Source: Larimichthys crocea (taxonomy: Eukaryota > Chordata > Actinopteri > Sciaenidae). From it: a DNA stretch of 64,000 nt. Positions within the stretch are counted from its first letter, which is position 1. The number at the start of each line of letters is the position of its first letter. The position numbers and the translations under genes were made by a program. The notes under the pieces were generated by a model that saw only the letters and a program-made list of their open reading frames with translations, was not told where the DNA came from and ran no database searches. Where the stretch lies: the NCBI RefSeq assembly GCF_000972845.2, contig NC_040032.1:22740248-22804247 (forward strand), read 5' to 3'. Shown here piece after piece: positions 22,673 through 34,799 of this stretch.

Positions 22673-23709
22673 TCACAGTGAAACCTGTTGTTTGAGAGAA
22701 GGTATATCACCGACAAACTTTTGCAAGTGGAAGTTTTTTATCTTCTCTACATCGAGAAAAATAATGTCACAAACTTTCCTTTGAAAGCTGCAACAACCGA
22801 ATGATGTTCACTACACCAGGTTTGATGTGTCGTCCTCGCATCCAAACAGTTTGCAGTAAATATGTAAGTGACTATACCTGCGGAAAGTTTCTGATAATCT
22901 AAGCTCCTTCTGATAGAGGCGTGACAACAAGAAAGTCAGATTACACTTATCGGTGGCTACGTCGCCACGTCGGCCGTCTGAGAAATTTACCAATGCAAAA
23001 AAATGATCTTTAATTTCTGCATTTTTAATTTCTTGTGTTTCTTCCCATTCTTGAATGTGAACATTTCCAAACAGATGAAGACTTTTACTACTGGGGTTTT
23101 TACTAAAATGTTTCTGCCACGTCCAACAAGCCACAGAGTGTCACTCTTACTTGATACATTGCGCAACCACATTCTGAGCTTAATCTGTCTCTGAGGTCAC
23201 ACAGTTTGTTCCACGGTCAGGCAAACCGTGGCAGAGGTTTTTTGTGTGTCGCAGAATTAAAGACAGCAATCTGAGACAGTAAAAGATAAGTTTCAATCTG
23301 GTGTGATATTCTATACAATGGAGTCTGAACTGATACTTAAACAAGAAATTATTAACAAAGGTTCAACCAGACGTTCAATGATTGTTTTTAATCATCCCCT
23401 TTAAACTGTTATTACTCTGAATCAATGAAGGAGAAAAGCAAACGTTGACTCAGTGTAGCGGTTAAAAAGATCATTCAAAGCTTAATAAAAAACATTAAGT
23501 ATTATTGCACAACCCGCCTCTGACAGATCATGAGAGATTGTTGTGATGAACACCAATGTTTCTGTGCAGGAAGTGCCGTCGATAAGCATCAAAACTCTCA
23601 AGAAGTTACTCAATACTGGAATTAGGTCTTTATATTCTATTCATGTTTGATTCAGTCATTTTGTCAACTGTAACTTCTGAAGTTTCTAGTTGACACAAGT
23701 TGACTTTAG

Positions 23710-24235
23710 GTTTACTATAGCCACCGATAGTGTAATCTGTTACCTGTTTGTCACTCCTCTTATCAGCGAGCTGCAAGCATTATCAGAAACTTCCCATGCA
23801 GGTCATCATCTTAGCACTATTACTGCGGATGTTTGGACGCAGAGGACGACACATCAGACGCTGGTGTATGTTTGTAGTTGAACTCATTCAGGTGTTGCAG
23901 CTTTCAAAGGTACGTTTGTTGACATTATTTGTTTCCTATGTAGAGAAGATAAAAAACTTCCACGTTGCCGTTGTCATGATATCACTTAAATCATGTTTGT
24001 GATATTAAAAAACCTTAACCTGATCTCTCAAACAACCAAGGTTTCACTGTGACGGATGGAACGATTTACCCATTGACACAACACCTCACGGAGGAAAAGC
24101 TTTGATACAGCGACACGCCTACGGACTTATGCTCATAAAGACAATGCTGAGTTCGTCAACGTGTGCTGACATACACAATCGTTGGTTTGTCGGCTTCCCT
24201 TGACTCTCGGGGCCCCATTATGCTCTTTATCTCAG
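23710..24235 (+). pseudogene. Orphan GPCR leader and coding exon 1
   Basis: On the plus strand, leader exon 2 (ending TTTCAAAG|GTACG near 23,910) and coding exon 1 (24,056-24,235, ending CTCAG|GTAGG) are recognisable but error-rich. After ~190 bp of intron 1 the sequence joins an inverted SINE at about 24,445, so exons 2 and 3 are missing. Its 5' side is fused head-to-head to the spacer of a minus-strand unit at ~23,700. A sister arrangement is at 37,200-37,703. Confidence 0.7.
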
Positions 24236-24444
24236 GTAGGTTACCTTATGACTGAATGTCTTTCATTTCTTTTATTATTATTATTTTTCTTGTGTTCGTA
24301 AAGTCTGTCTGTAAAGTTAACTTGATCTGGGTTGTGGTCTAGTCGTCAGGTGCTGGGGTGTGAAGGTGTTGTATGAACCTTTACATTAGAGGAATCATTT
24401 CATATTTTCAAATTGACTCCACATTGACTCTCAGGTGGGAGACT

Positions 24445-24605
24445 CAAGTACACCCTCCATTATCCAGCTACCAGTCCACCTTCCATATTTTTGGTCCATG
24501 TGGGACTGAACCGGTTCCCAAGCCAAGTCCCTATGGACTGAGTACTGCCGCCCCTTCCCCTTACCCCTTTGGTAAGGGGAAAGGGGTAAATAAAGTACCA
24601 TTATG
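24445..24605 (-). mobile_element. SINE head fragment, inverted copy
   Basis: Reverse complement of the SINE head and hairpin at 8,640-8,770, including the GGTAAGGGGAAAGGGG hairpin arm. It is truncated at the intron side. Confidence 0.75.
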
Positions 24606-26049
24606 AATGTCTTCATATTAAGTGAACCTTATTTCACAACAGCAGTAACTTGACAAACAATATTTCCTAAATATACTGCATATCTGTTAACAAAAACACA
24701 TGTTTACACAAACAAAAACATTATCATTTGGAGCAGGGCACTACATATAAAGAACCTAATTCAGTATTGAGTACTTCTTGAGAGTTTTTGATGTTATCGA
24801 CGTGCAGCTCCCTGGCACAGAAACATTGGTTCATCAGCAACTATCTCTTACGATCTGTCAGAGGACGCTGGGTTGTGCAAGTACACTTTAATGTTTTTAT
24901 TTAAGCTTGCTCTTTTAACCGGCTACAAACTGAAGTCATACTTTTGCTTTTTCTCTTCTTTGATTCAAGTTAATAAAAACATTTTTTAAAGGTGATGATT
25001 ACAAACAGAATCATGAAAGTCTGTTGAAAACTTTGTGTGTGAACTAGATTCTTTTAAAGTATCAGTTCAGCCTCATTGTAATAGATATCTGAACATATTT
25101 GAATTTATCTTTTACTGTCTAGTTGCTTCTTTTAATTCTGCACACACACAGAAAACCTCTGCCACTGTTTGCCTGACGTGTTACAAAACTGTGTCCTCAG
25201 AGGACAGATCAGGCCTCAGATCTGTTGCGCAATGTTACCAGGTAAGAGTGACACTCTGTGCTTGTTGACGTGGCCGGAAACATTTGATTAAAAACCTAGT
25301 GAGTAAAGTCTTCATCTTTTTGGAATTTCAAGAAATGGAAGAAAACACCAAGAAATATTAAAACAGAAATATAAATATTCATTTTTTTGCATTGGTAAAT
25401 TTCTCAGACTTCCGACGTGGCAAAGTAGGCACCGATAAGTTAAGCTGACTTTTCTTTTCACTTCCCTTATCAGAGGGCTGTAGATTATTCAGAAACTTCC
25501 TGCATGTCATCACTTAGCCAATTTACTGCAGGATGTTTGGATGCAAGAGGACGACACATCAGACGCTGGTTGTAGTGAACTCATTCAGGTGTTGCAGCTT
25601 CAAAGGTAAAGTTTGTGACATAATTTTTTTTCTATGTAGAGAAATAAAAAACTTCCACTTGCTGTTGTCGTGATATCACTAAAACAATGTTTGTAGATAT
25701 TAAAAAAACCTTTAACCTGATCTCTCAAACAACAGGTTTCACTGTGAAGGATGGAAGATTTACACACTGAACAACACCTCACAGGACAACAAGCTCTGAT
25801 TACAGCACACACACCAACACTATATGATGATCATGAAACATGTGAAGTTTATATCACGTGGTGAATGCGCAGTCATTGGTGTCGGCCTTCCTTGACCCTC
25901 TTGGCATCTATGCTCTTTCTCAGGTATGTACATTATGACTGAAATGTCTTATTTATTTTTATTAATATTTATTTCTTTGTGTCGTACAGTCTGTCTGTTA
26001 AAGAATCTTGATGTTTGTGGTCTGTGTCGGGTGCTGGGGTGAAGGTGTA

Positions 26050-26880
26050 AGGACCTTTACATGCGTGCAAGGCCACCACTATATGTTATCCACACGCTTA
26101 TTATTTATTCCACCCTTTTTTTGGCTCGCTACTCCTCCCAGAGTTTTGTTCGCAAATGTTTCGGCCAAACGGTTTTGCCAAAAAATGCCAAAAACGACAC
26201 CAAAAAAATGAATGCGTGTGTATTGCGAGAACTTTCCAGAGCTAGATGCGTGATGTCATCGCTACAAGTGGAGAGGAGAAAAAAAAAAAGTCATCGAAAA
26301 TAAATTTGTACTGCGACTGTGCGCACAAGTGAAGTACAAGAAATCATTTATATTCTAGAAACGTAGGAAAATTCGAGGCGGTGCGTGCAGTGATAACACT
26401 GTTGAAGCTGTCAGCTTATAGTTTTGGCGTGACACGCAAATATGCGACAGCAACCTCCATCCTCTGCTCATATACTCCAGTTAAAAAGGCGGGAAATTTC
26501 TGTAGGAAAGCAGAAGTACGCCTTCTCTGAATTGCTCCTAAAGGCACATTCTTCATTTCTCGACACAAAACGACTATGTAGACGTTCAGGAAGGGGCTCA
26601 CAATGCTCCCAGTTATGTCGGTTCAATGTTGGAAATACGGTTTGGCCAAAAAATCCTTCCTCTTCGAGAGCGAGGTCTCCGCATTTCTCTCAGTCTGTGT
26701 CAGGATTTGTAACTGACATCTAACAGGTGCAGTAACTGCTCTCCTGTACAGTTGGTCCTGTTCTTGCCAACTCAGCCTGCTGAAAGGAGAGGAGGGGAGG
26801 TGCCAGCAGGCCGAACCTAGCGGCAGCCATTTTCTAGTTCTTGTTTCACTTAATTTGAACTTGTCTGTGTAAAATGGCAG
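26050..26880. repeat. Interspersed repeat in GPCR intron 1, copy 1
   Basis: About 830 bp matching 34,800-35,690 (inverted) and 39,520-40,380. Landmarks are TTCGGCCAAACGGTTTTGCCAA, TTGGCGTGACACGCAAATATGCG and ACGACTATGTAGACGTTCAGG. No ORF, and its class is unknown. All copies lie in intron 1 of subtype-C units, so one insertion was spread by later duplication. Confidence 0.75.
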
Positions 26881-26929
26881 CAGACAGAGACAGCAGAGCA
26901 GCTAGCGTGTTACTGCTAGCTGTAAACAC

Positions 26930-27475
26930 ATGCTATTTAGCGACCATGCTGAAATGAATGCTAATTAACATTAGCCCACTAGGAACTAAATACATGTTAA
27001 TTGCTACATGCTAATGTTAACATGTTAATGTGACCTGCTAATGTTAATCCTAGCGCGTCAGCGTTAACATGCTAATGATAACAGCTAGCGCATTAGCGCT
27101 AACATGCTAATGTTAACCTGCTAATGTTAACTGCTAATGTTGATTGCTAGCGCATCAGCGCTAAACATGCTAATGTTAACATGCTACTGCTAACATGCTA
27201 GCGCCATCAGCGCTAACGTGCTAATTGTTAACATGCTAATGTTAACCTGCTAATGTTAATGCTAGCGCGTCAGCGTAACATGCTAATGATAACATGCTAG
27301 CGCATCAGCCGAACTGCTACTGTTACATGCTTAATGTTAATGTAGTTAATTGCAGGGTCGGTTAACATGCTAATGTAACATGCTAATGTTGATTGCTAGG
27401 GCATCAAGCGCTAACCTTTGCTAAGTAACATGCTAAAGTTAATTGCTAGCGCGTTCAGGGCATCAGCGTAGGTTG
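26930..27475. repeat. 14-bp intronic satellite (CATGCTAATGTTAA), array 1
   Basis: Degenerate tandem array of a 14-bp unit, CATGCTAATGTTAA, alternating with a ~21-bp variant TTGCTAGCGCATCAGCGCTAA. Both units are near-palindromic (GTTAAC, AGCGCT). Noisy in sequence. Confidence 0.88.
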
Positions 27476-28458
27476 TGCAATGGTGCAGCTTCAGTGATGG
27501 ATTCCTATGAGATCACCAAGATCACAAACTAAAAAAGTCGTGATCGTGTTTAAAAAATGAGTTACTTTGGTCATAAATCAAACTCAACCTGAGAAAAAAC
27601 TGGTAGACTGTTACTGGGAAATATCACTTACGTGTTATTAACACATCAGGAACCACAACATGTTGACAGGAAACAAAAAAGTAGATGAGGATGTAATAAT
27701 GAGAGAGCAGCAGCTCAGAGCAGGTGGAGCTGAGATGGGTGTGATAATAAAGTTCATACTGCGTTATCAGACAAACACACTTAATGTCTGAACAGAAACA
27801 CAGAAAGTTTAGCTGACGTCGTAGTGATTTTTTAACACTTCATTGATGGTCAAGTTTAATGAACACAGAGCAAAACTCCCCGTCACTATTTGTTCATATT
27901 CAGAAAACAAAAAATTGTGTTCATTAATACAGACTACTTGTTTCATTTTTGTTTCTAATAATCTGGTTGTAGTCCATGTAAGTCCATATTTAAAATGTTC
28001 TTTTTCACCACCCACTCTTCTTCTAAATTGATTGCATATGTTTACGCCTCGCAGGTGGAATGGTCAAGTTGCTCCAATCTACGTCATCAACCTTCTCATC
28101 AACCGACTCATTCAGCTTGCTGCTTGACTGTTGCGGTGACCCGATCTGTGGGTTTGAAATTAATGTAATTGTAATCCATCATTTACGATTTCAGTCTCTG
28201 ACGGGTGGTGTTCTTGGTTTGTGTGTCGCCCTGCGAGGTTCACTATTCTGTCTATCAGTTATGTGGGTCAGTTCTGTGTTTGATCATTATACTTACTTTA
28301 TAATTCTGCAGCTCCTCAAAGACTATGTTGTCCATCTGATATTACAGGATTGGTCGCGCCTGGCCACCTGTGGTTACCCTTCAGACGAACCATCAAGACC
28401 TCTGTGGTGGTCTGTATCCTGGTCTGGGTTCTTTGCTTTGTCTTTCACCTTAAATTTT

Positions 28459-28468
28459 NNNNNNNNNN
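28459..28468. other. Assembly gap (10 N)
   Basis: Ten Ns interrupt GPCR exon 3. The sequence resumes inside an intron 1 satellite, so the gap skips or collapses at least the rest of one gene and exon 1 of the next. Confidence 1.
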
Positions 28469-28625
28469 TGCTAATGTTAACATGCTAATGTTAACCTGCT
28501 AATGTTAATTGCTAGCGCGTCAGCGTTAACATGCTAATGATAACATGCTAATGTTGATTGCTAGGGCATCAGCGCTAACATGCTAATGTTAACATGCTAA
28601 AGTTAATTGCTAGCGCGTCAGGGCA
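28469..28625. repeat. 14-bp intronic satellite, array 2 (partial)
   Basis: Same CATGCTAATGTTAA / TTGCTAGCGCGTCAGCG units, cleanly read, truncated on the left by the gap. Confidence 0.9.
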
Positions 28626-29219
28626 TCAGCGTAGGTTGGTGCAATAGGTGCAGTTCAGTGATGGGATTCCTATGAGATCACCAAGATCACAAACTAAAAA
28701 GTCGTGATCGTGTTTAAAAAATAGTTACTTTGGTCATAAATCAACTCAACCTGAGAAAAAACTGGTAGACTGTTACTGGAAATATCACTAACGTAGTTAT
28801 TAACACATCAGGAAACAAACATGTTGACAGGAAACAAAAAGGAGATGAAGTGATGTAATAATGAGAGAGCAGCAGCTCAGAGCAGGTGGAGCTGGAGATG
28901 GTGTTGATAATAAAGTTCATACTGACGTTAATTCAGACAAACACACTTAAATGTCTGAACAGAACACAGAAAAGTTTAGCTGCAGTCTGTAGTGATTTTA
29001 CACTTCATTGATGGTCAAGTTTAATGAACACAGAGCAAAACTCCCCGTCCACTATTTGTTCATATTACAGAAATCAAACATTGTGTTCATTAATAACAGA
29101 CTAATTGTTTCATTTTTGTTTCTAATAATCTGGTTGTAGTCACATGTAAGTCCATATTTAATGTTTCTTTTCACCACCACTCTTCTAAATATGATTTGCA
29201 TTATGTTTACGCCTCGCAG

Positions 29220-30048
29220 GTGAGAAATGGTCAAGTTGCTCCGATCTACGTCATCAACCTTCTCATCTCTGACATCATTCAGCTCTGCTGCTTGATCGCT
29301 TGGAAAGTACCAGCTGAGGTTTTGAATTCTAAAATTGTAAAAATCATTTACAGTTTCAGTCTGCTGACCAGTGTTGGCTTCATGGTGTGTGTCTCCCTGG
29401 AAAGGTAACTATCTGTCTATCCAGTATGTGTGTAGCTTCTGTGTCTGATCATTATATTACTTTATAATTCTGAAGCTCCTCAAAGACTATCTATTGTCCA
29501 TCTATTACAGGTATTTGGTCATCGCCTGGCCACTGTGGTACCGCTTCAGACGAACCATCAAGACCTCTGTGGTGGTCTGTGTCGTGGTCTGGGTCTTTCC
29601 TCTTGTCTTTGTCCTCATTTCACATTTCTCCTCTGTCTTTTGGGTCACTATAACTGTCTATGTTATCTTCTATCTCCTTCCCTTCCCACTGCTCATATTC
29701 TTCCTGGGTGGGACCCTCAAAGCTCTGTCTGCCAGCACTGTCCCCTCTGATGAAAAACGAAGAATTGTGGGAGTTTTGGTTCTGGTGCTGCTTATTTACA
29801 CACTGCTGTTCATGCCCCACATCATCTGGTTACTGTCAGAGGAAGCAAAAAATAACTTTACCTTTCCTGTACTGTCTGACATCTTTCTGACGTTGAGTCC
29901 TCTTGCAGACTTATTCCTGTATGTGTTCATGAGGAAAGGGATCATAGACAAGCTTTTGGCCTCTGTGTGTTGTTGCAGAATGGACAGCAATGATATCAGC
30001 AGATCATCAGGTAATGATGACAACATTCACACAGTCAGCTCTGTGTAG
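29220..30048 (+). CDS. GPCR array copy D1, exons 2-3 (exon 1 lost in gap)
   Basis: Exon 2 (29,220-29,404) and exon 3 (29,511-30,048) are intact with consensus splice sites, giving TM2 to the C-terminus (about 240 aa), and match copy D2 at 41,085-41,913 at protein level. Compared with copies A and B, changes cluster on the outer face: ECL1/TM3 (AWKVPAEV.., IVKIIYSFSLLTS) and ECL3/TM7 (MPHIIWLL, NNFTFPVLSDIFLTLSP). The cytoplasmic loops and tail, including CCC and S-S-V, are unchanged. Exon 1 is not present between the N gap and exon 2. AATAAA at 30,640-30,645 is the likely poly(A) signal. The copy becomes indel-rich after about 30,241. Confidence 0.88.
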
Positions 30049-31079
30049 GCAGAGAAAGAGGGAGAGAGAGAAAGGAGAGAAAACAGAAGGAGAAATGTAG
30101 GCAAATAGAAAGAATAGAGACAAGACAGATACTGTCATCTACTGATACGATTTCCAATCAGACACCTAACTGTAGATAAAAGGAAGCATTGCTTTGACTC
30201 TGCTGTGGGAGAACTGGTTGCTGGGAAATGTTTTGGTCAACTGTTCTGGTTCACTGTGAAGGCTTCACAACCATGTAAATAAAATATGTTTCTTATTATT
30301 TTGTCAGCTGTAAGTTGATTGTCTATCATTATTATCTTTATGTTTTGATGAACTGAGCTCATTATAGCCACCAAAATCTTTATTCTGGACTGTTGTCTGT
30401 TTCTTTAACAGGGGAAGCATCTAACAAGTCTTTAGGACTTTTTTTCTTTGGTCTCTTTTAATTTCATTTCTTGTTCAGTTTTTCTCAGTTTATCTAACGT
30501 ACATCTATCCAAAGCTGCTTTTTGTTTTGCTGCATATTATTGTTCATCTTTATTTCATTTTTGTGTGTTTAGTGGTTGGCATGTTAGATTTTAGGATGTG
30601 ACTCGCGAGCATGTATTTGACACGTTCTTGTGTGTTTTCAATAAACACTTTCTACTGACTTGGCTTTGGCTGTTATTTGCACTTGGGTCCTCTAAAACGT
30701 TCAACCTAACAAATATAAACATGAAACTAAAATTTTACACTTTGTAAGTAGAAAACTTCAGAAGTTCAGTTACAAAATGACGCTGATCATTTATTAGATA
30801 TGTAATAATGTGACTCACATGTTTTCTTCAATTGTTGGTTATTATAATGAGCTGGATAACTTCTGTCCGGTTGATGATTTGCATCATGAGTTACTGAAAG
30901 TTTCATGGCCAAAAAGATTTTTTTTAACAGTCCAGTCAAATATTGTTCAAGTATGGATATTGGTCATTTACAGTTAATGTGATTCATTTCATCAAGATGA
31001 GCTAAGATTTTTCAATACGTTAAAAAAACAATTATTATTTAATCCAAAGATTCATGACCTCCATGGTTTTTATTTCCTG

Positions 31080-32050
31080 TTTCTTACCTGTCAGAGATCG
31101 TGCGAGATGGGAGCAAGGGGGAGAGTTAGTATAGTAAATAAATTGACTTCACCTGTGTGTAATTTACTCATCGTATAAAACCACCTGTTCTTTGGAGGCC
31201 TCGTGGTTTGTTAGAGCAACTCTAGTGAACCCAGCCATCAGGAGAACGAGGAACTCACCGGACAGTCAGGGATAACACTGTGGAAGAAGGTAAAGCAGGG
31301 TTAGGTTATATAAAAAATTATCCCAAGCTTTGAACATCTCAAGACCACTGTTCAATCCATTCATCAAAATGGAAAAATATGGCACAACTGCAAACCTACC
31401 AAGACATGGCCGTCCACCTTACAAACTGACAGAGTGACGAGCGGAGAGCTCTGGTCAGAGAAGCAGCCAAGGGCCCATGGGTCACTCTGGAGGAGCTGCA
31501 GAAATCCACAACTGAGGTGGGGGAATCTGTCCACAAGAACAACTCCACAAATCTGGCCCTTTATGGAAGAGTGGCAAGAGAAGAAAGCCATCGTTTGAAA
31601 GAAAGGAATAAGAAGTCCGTTTTGGTTTGCCACAACCATGGAGGGGACACCGCAAAACATGTGGAAGAAGGATCCAGATGAGACCAAAATTGAAACTTTT
31701 TGGCCCAAAGCGAATCTGTGTGGCAGAAAACTAAAATGCTCATACCCTGAACACACCATCCCACTGTGAAACATGGTGGGGGCAAGCACGTCCTGCTGTG
31801 GGAACGATTTCTTCAGCAGGGACATGGGAAGCTGGTCCAGATTGTGGGAAGATGATGGAGCTACATACAGGGCATCCTGGAAGAAAAACTGTTGGAGGCT
31901 GCCAAAAGATTGAGATGGGAAGGAGATTCATCCAGAAGACAATGACCTAAACATTAAAGCCAGAGCTACAATGGAATGGTTAGATCAAAGACTATTCATG
32001 TGTTAGAATAGACGAGTCAAAGTCCCGACCTAGAGTGCGAGAGGCCCTGG
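31080..32050 (+). pseudogene. Decayed Tc1-like transposase, inverted sister copy
   Basis: Reverse complement of the Tc1 remnant at 12,665-13,850, with the same flanks and the same mutated 3' end (GTTAGAATAGACGAGTCAAAG). Segments for RHGRPP, the DETK region and the CCC..GTGAAACATGGTGGGGGC stretch are recognisable, with many extra indels. Both copies therefore descend from one insertion duplicated with the GPCR fragment. Confidence 0.85.
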
Positions 32051-32287
32051 TTAGCTGATTTTGTAGCATATTGTTTATGTGACGGTAAAACCTGCCATGC
32101 ATACCTTAACACCCCCATACGCCCTACCAACACCACATTCATCAAGCATAAGTAAACAGAAAATCACCTTTAAGTCAAATGAAATAAAATAATATTACCC
32201 GAGGTTTTGTAAACTCAGGTATTGTACCCTGTGTTGTGCGCGTGTGAGCTCATTGAATCCAATCCTCAAGACAAAACTGTTTCTTAG

Positions 32288-32758
32288 TACCAGGGTCCCT
32301 CGTTTCATCGCGGGGGATACGTTCTAAACACTAACCCGCAATAGAACGAAATCCGCGAAGAAGTACATCAGCTTTATTTTTTACAATTATTATACATTTT
32401 TAAGGCCGGTAAAACCCCAACCAGACACTTTATACACTTTTCTCAGACAGGCATTAACTTTTCTCACATTTCTCTCTTATTGAACACTCTCAAAGTTCAA
32501 ACTTTCGCAGATTTAACAAAAACAAGTATCCAATATGTTTAGTAAATGCAGAGTCACAGCTAGTGATTGACACATGTCTGTAAATCTGACTAGCCGAACG
32601 CTTTTGTACAGTACTCCCTTAGCTCAAGGTACGCCGAACAATTACCTTCACTACTGTACAGTACGCTGTAAAAAAAAAGCACAAATCACTAACAAAATCC
32701 TGGCGAAACGCGAGTCGCCTGAAGGTGACTGCTTTCTTATCGTGAGGACAGCTGTACT
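32288..32758. mobile_element. pogo/Tigger-like MITE, inverted sister copy
   Basis: Mirror of 11,953-12,420, beginning TACCAGGGTCCCTCG and ending AGGACAGCTGTA, with additional indels. The short flank to 32,890 matches 11,845-11,950 inverted. Confidence 0.65.
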
Positions 32759-34339
32759 CACCTCTTTGGCAGATTCAGGGAAACAGTCAGTTTTTTTCCT
32801 CAAACTCTTCTTTCAATGTTACATATGAAGGATTCCATAACAAGTCCCCTTATGTTTGAGATTGGATTGTAGAATCCCTCGTCCTGAAGACAGTTTTTTC
32901 TATGCTTGACTGTCATCATTTCCTGATGATCTGCTGATATCATTGCTGTCCATTCTGCAACAACACACAGAGGCCAAAAGCTTGTCTATGATCCCTTTCC
33001 TCATGAACACATACAGGAATAAGTCTGCAAGAAGACTCGACCGGAGAAAGATGCCAGACAGTAAACCAAAGGTAAAGTTATTTCTTGCTTCCTCTGACAG
33101 TAACACAATGACATTGGGCATGAACAGCAGTGTGTAAATAAGCAGCACCAGAACCAAAACTCCCACAATTCTTCGTTTTTCATCAGAGGGACAGTGCTGG
33201 CAGACAGAGCTTTGAGGTCCCACCCAGGAAGAATATGGCAGTGGGAAGGTAAGGAGGAGGTAGACAGCGAAATTGATGAATGTAACCTCATCATCAACCC
33301 CGAAATATAAAAATTATGGTGAAGGAAACGGACCAGAGGCGCCCCCAAAGGACCCAGACCAGGCTACAGGGGACCACACAGAGGTCTTATGTTTCGTCTG
33401 AAGCGGTACCACAGTGGGCCGGCAGGCGACGGACACCAAATTACCTGTACATTACAAGATGGGACCACATAGTCTTTGAGAGCTTCAACCACAGAATTTT
33501 TAATAAAAGTATACTAATGATTTTCAGACACAGAAGCTACCACACCTTACGAGAGCACAGTAGTTACCTTTCCCAGGGGCGGGACACACACCATAACACC
33601 ACATCGTCAGCAGTGAAATCGTAAATGATGATTACAATTACATTATTTCAAACCCACAGACGTGTCACTTCTACCAGTCAAGCAGCCGGCTGAATGATGT
33701 CGGTGATAGAAGGATGAGAAGGTTGATGACGTAGATCGGAGCAACTTGACCATTTCTCACCTGCGAGGCGTAAACATAATGCAAATCATATTTAGAAGAG
33801 TGGTGGTGAAAAGAAACATTAAATATGGACTTACATGTGACTACAACCAGATTATTAGAAACAAAAATGAAACAATTAGTCTGTTATTAATGAACACAAT
33901 GTTTGATTTCTGTAATATGAACAAATAGTGGACGGGGAGTTTTGCTCTGTGTTCATTAAACTTGACCATCAATGAAGTGTAAAATCACTACAGACTGCAG
34001 CTAAACTTTTCTGTGTTCTGTTCAGACATTTAAGTGTGTTTGTCTGAATTAACGTCAGTATGAACTTTATTATCAACACCATCTCCAGCTCCACCTGCTC
34101 TGAGCTGCTGCTCTCTCATTATTACATCACTTCATCTCCTTTTTGTTTCCTGTCAACATGTTTGTTTCCTGATGTGTTAATAACTACGTTAGTGATATTT
34201 CCAGTAACAGTCTACCAGTTTTTTCTCAGGTTGAGTTGATTTATGACCAAAGTAACTATTTTTTAAACACGATCACGACTTTTTAGTTTGTGATCTTGGT
34301 GATCTCATAGGAATCCCATCACTGAACTGCACCTATTGC

Positions 34340-34745
34340 ACCAACCTACGCTGATGCCCTGACGCGCTAGCAATTAACTTTAGCATGTTAACATTAGCAT
34401 GTTAGCGCTGATGCCCTAGCAATCAACATTAGCATGTTATCATTAGCATGTTAACGCTGACGCGCTAGCAATTAACATTAGCAGGTTAACATTAGCATGT
34501 TAACATTAGCACGTTAGCGCTGATGCGCTAGAATGTTAGCATTAGCATGTTAACATTAGCATGTTAGCGCTGATGCGCTAGCAATCAACATTAGCATGTT
34601 AACATTAGCATGTTAACATTAGCATGTTAGCGCTAATGCGCTAGCATGTTATCATTAGCATGTTAACGCTGACGCGCTAGGAATTAACATTAGCAGGTCA
34701 TCATTAACATGTTAACATTAGCATGTTAGCAATTAACATGTATTT
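34340..34745. repeat. 14-bp intronic satellite, array 3 (clean, inverted)
   Basis: Cleanest array: units of TTAACATTAGCATG (14 bp) alternate with CGCTGATGCGCTAGCAATTAA-type 21-bp units. It lies within intron 1 of copy C. Confidence 0.92.
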
Positions 34746-34799
34746 AGTTCCTAGTGGCTAATGTTAATTAGCATTCATTTCAGCATTGGTCGCTAAATA

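Larger units (their letters stand above)
25751..28458 (+). pseudogene. GPCR array copy, plus strand, cut by assembly gap
   Basis: Exon 1 is 25,751-25,923 (same subtype as the clean exon at 35,826-36,005 but 7 nt shorter), exon 2 is 28,055 to about 28,237, and exon 3 starts at 28,348 and stops at the N run. Leader exons are traceable at 25,140-25,610. Intron 1 is enlarged to about 2.1 kb by an interspersed repeat and a 14-bp satellite. Indels occur in exons and introns alike. Likely a functional subtype-C gene poorly resolved in the assembly, but decay cannot be excluded. Confidence 0.7.

Noticed and set aside
34340..34745. Regularly spaced repeat resembling a CRISPR array
   Set aside because: Units are contiguous and degenerate with no unique spacers; it is a eukaryotic satellite within an intron.
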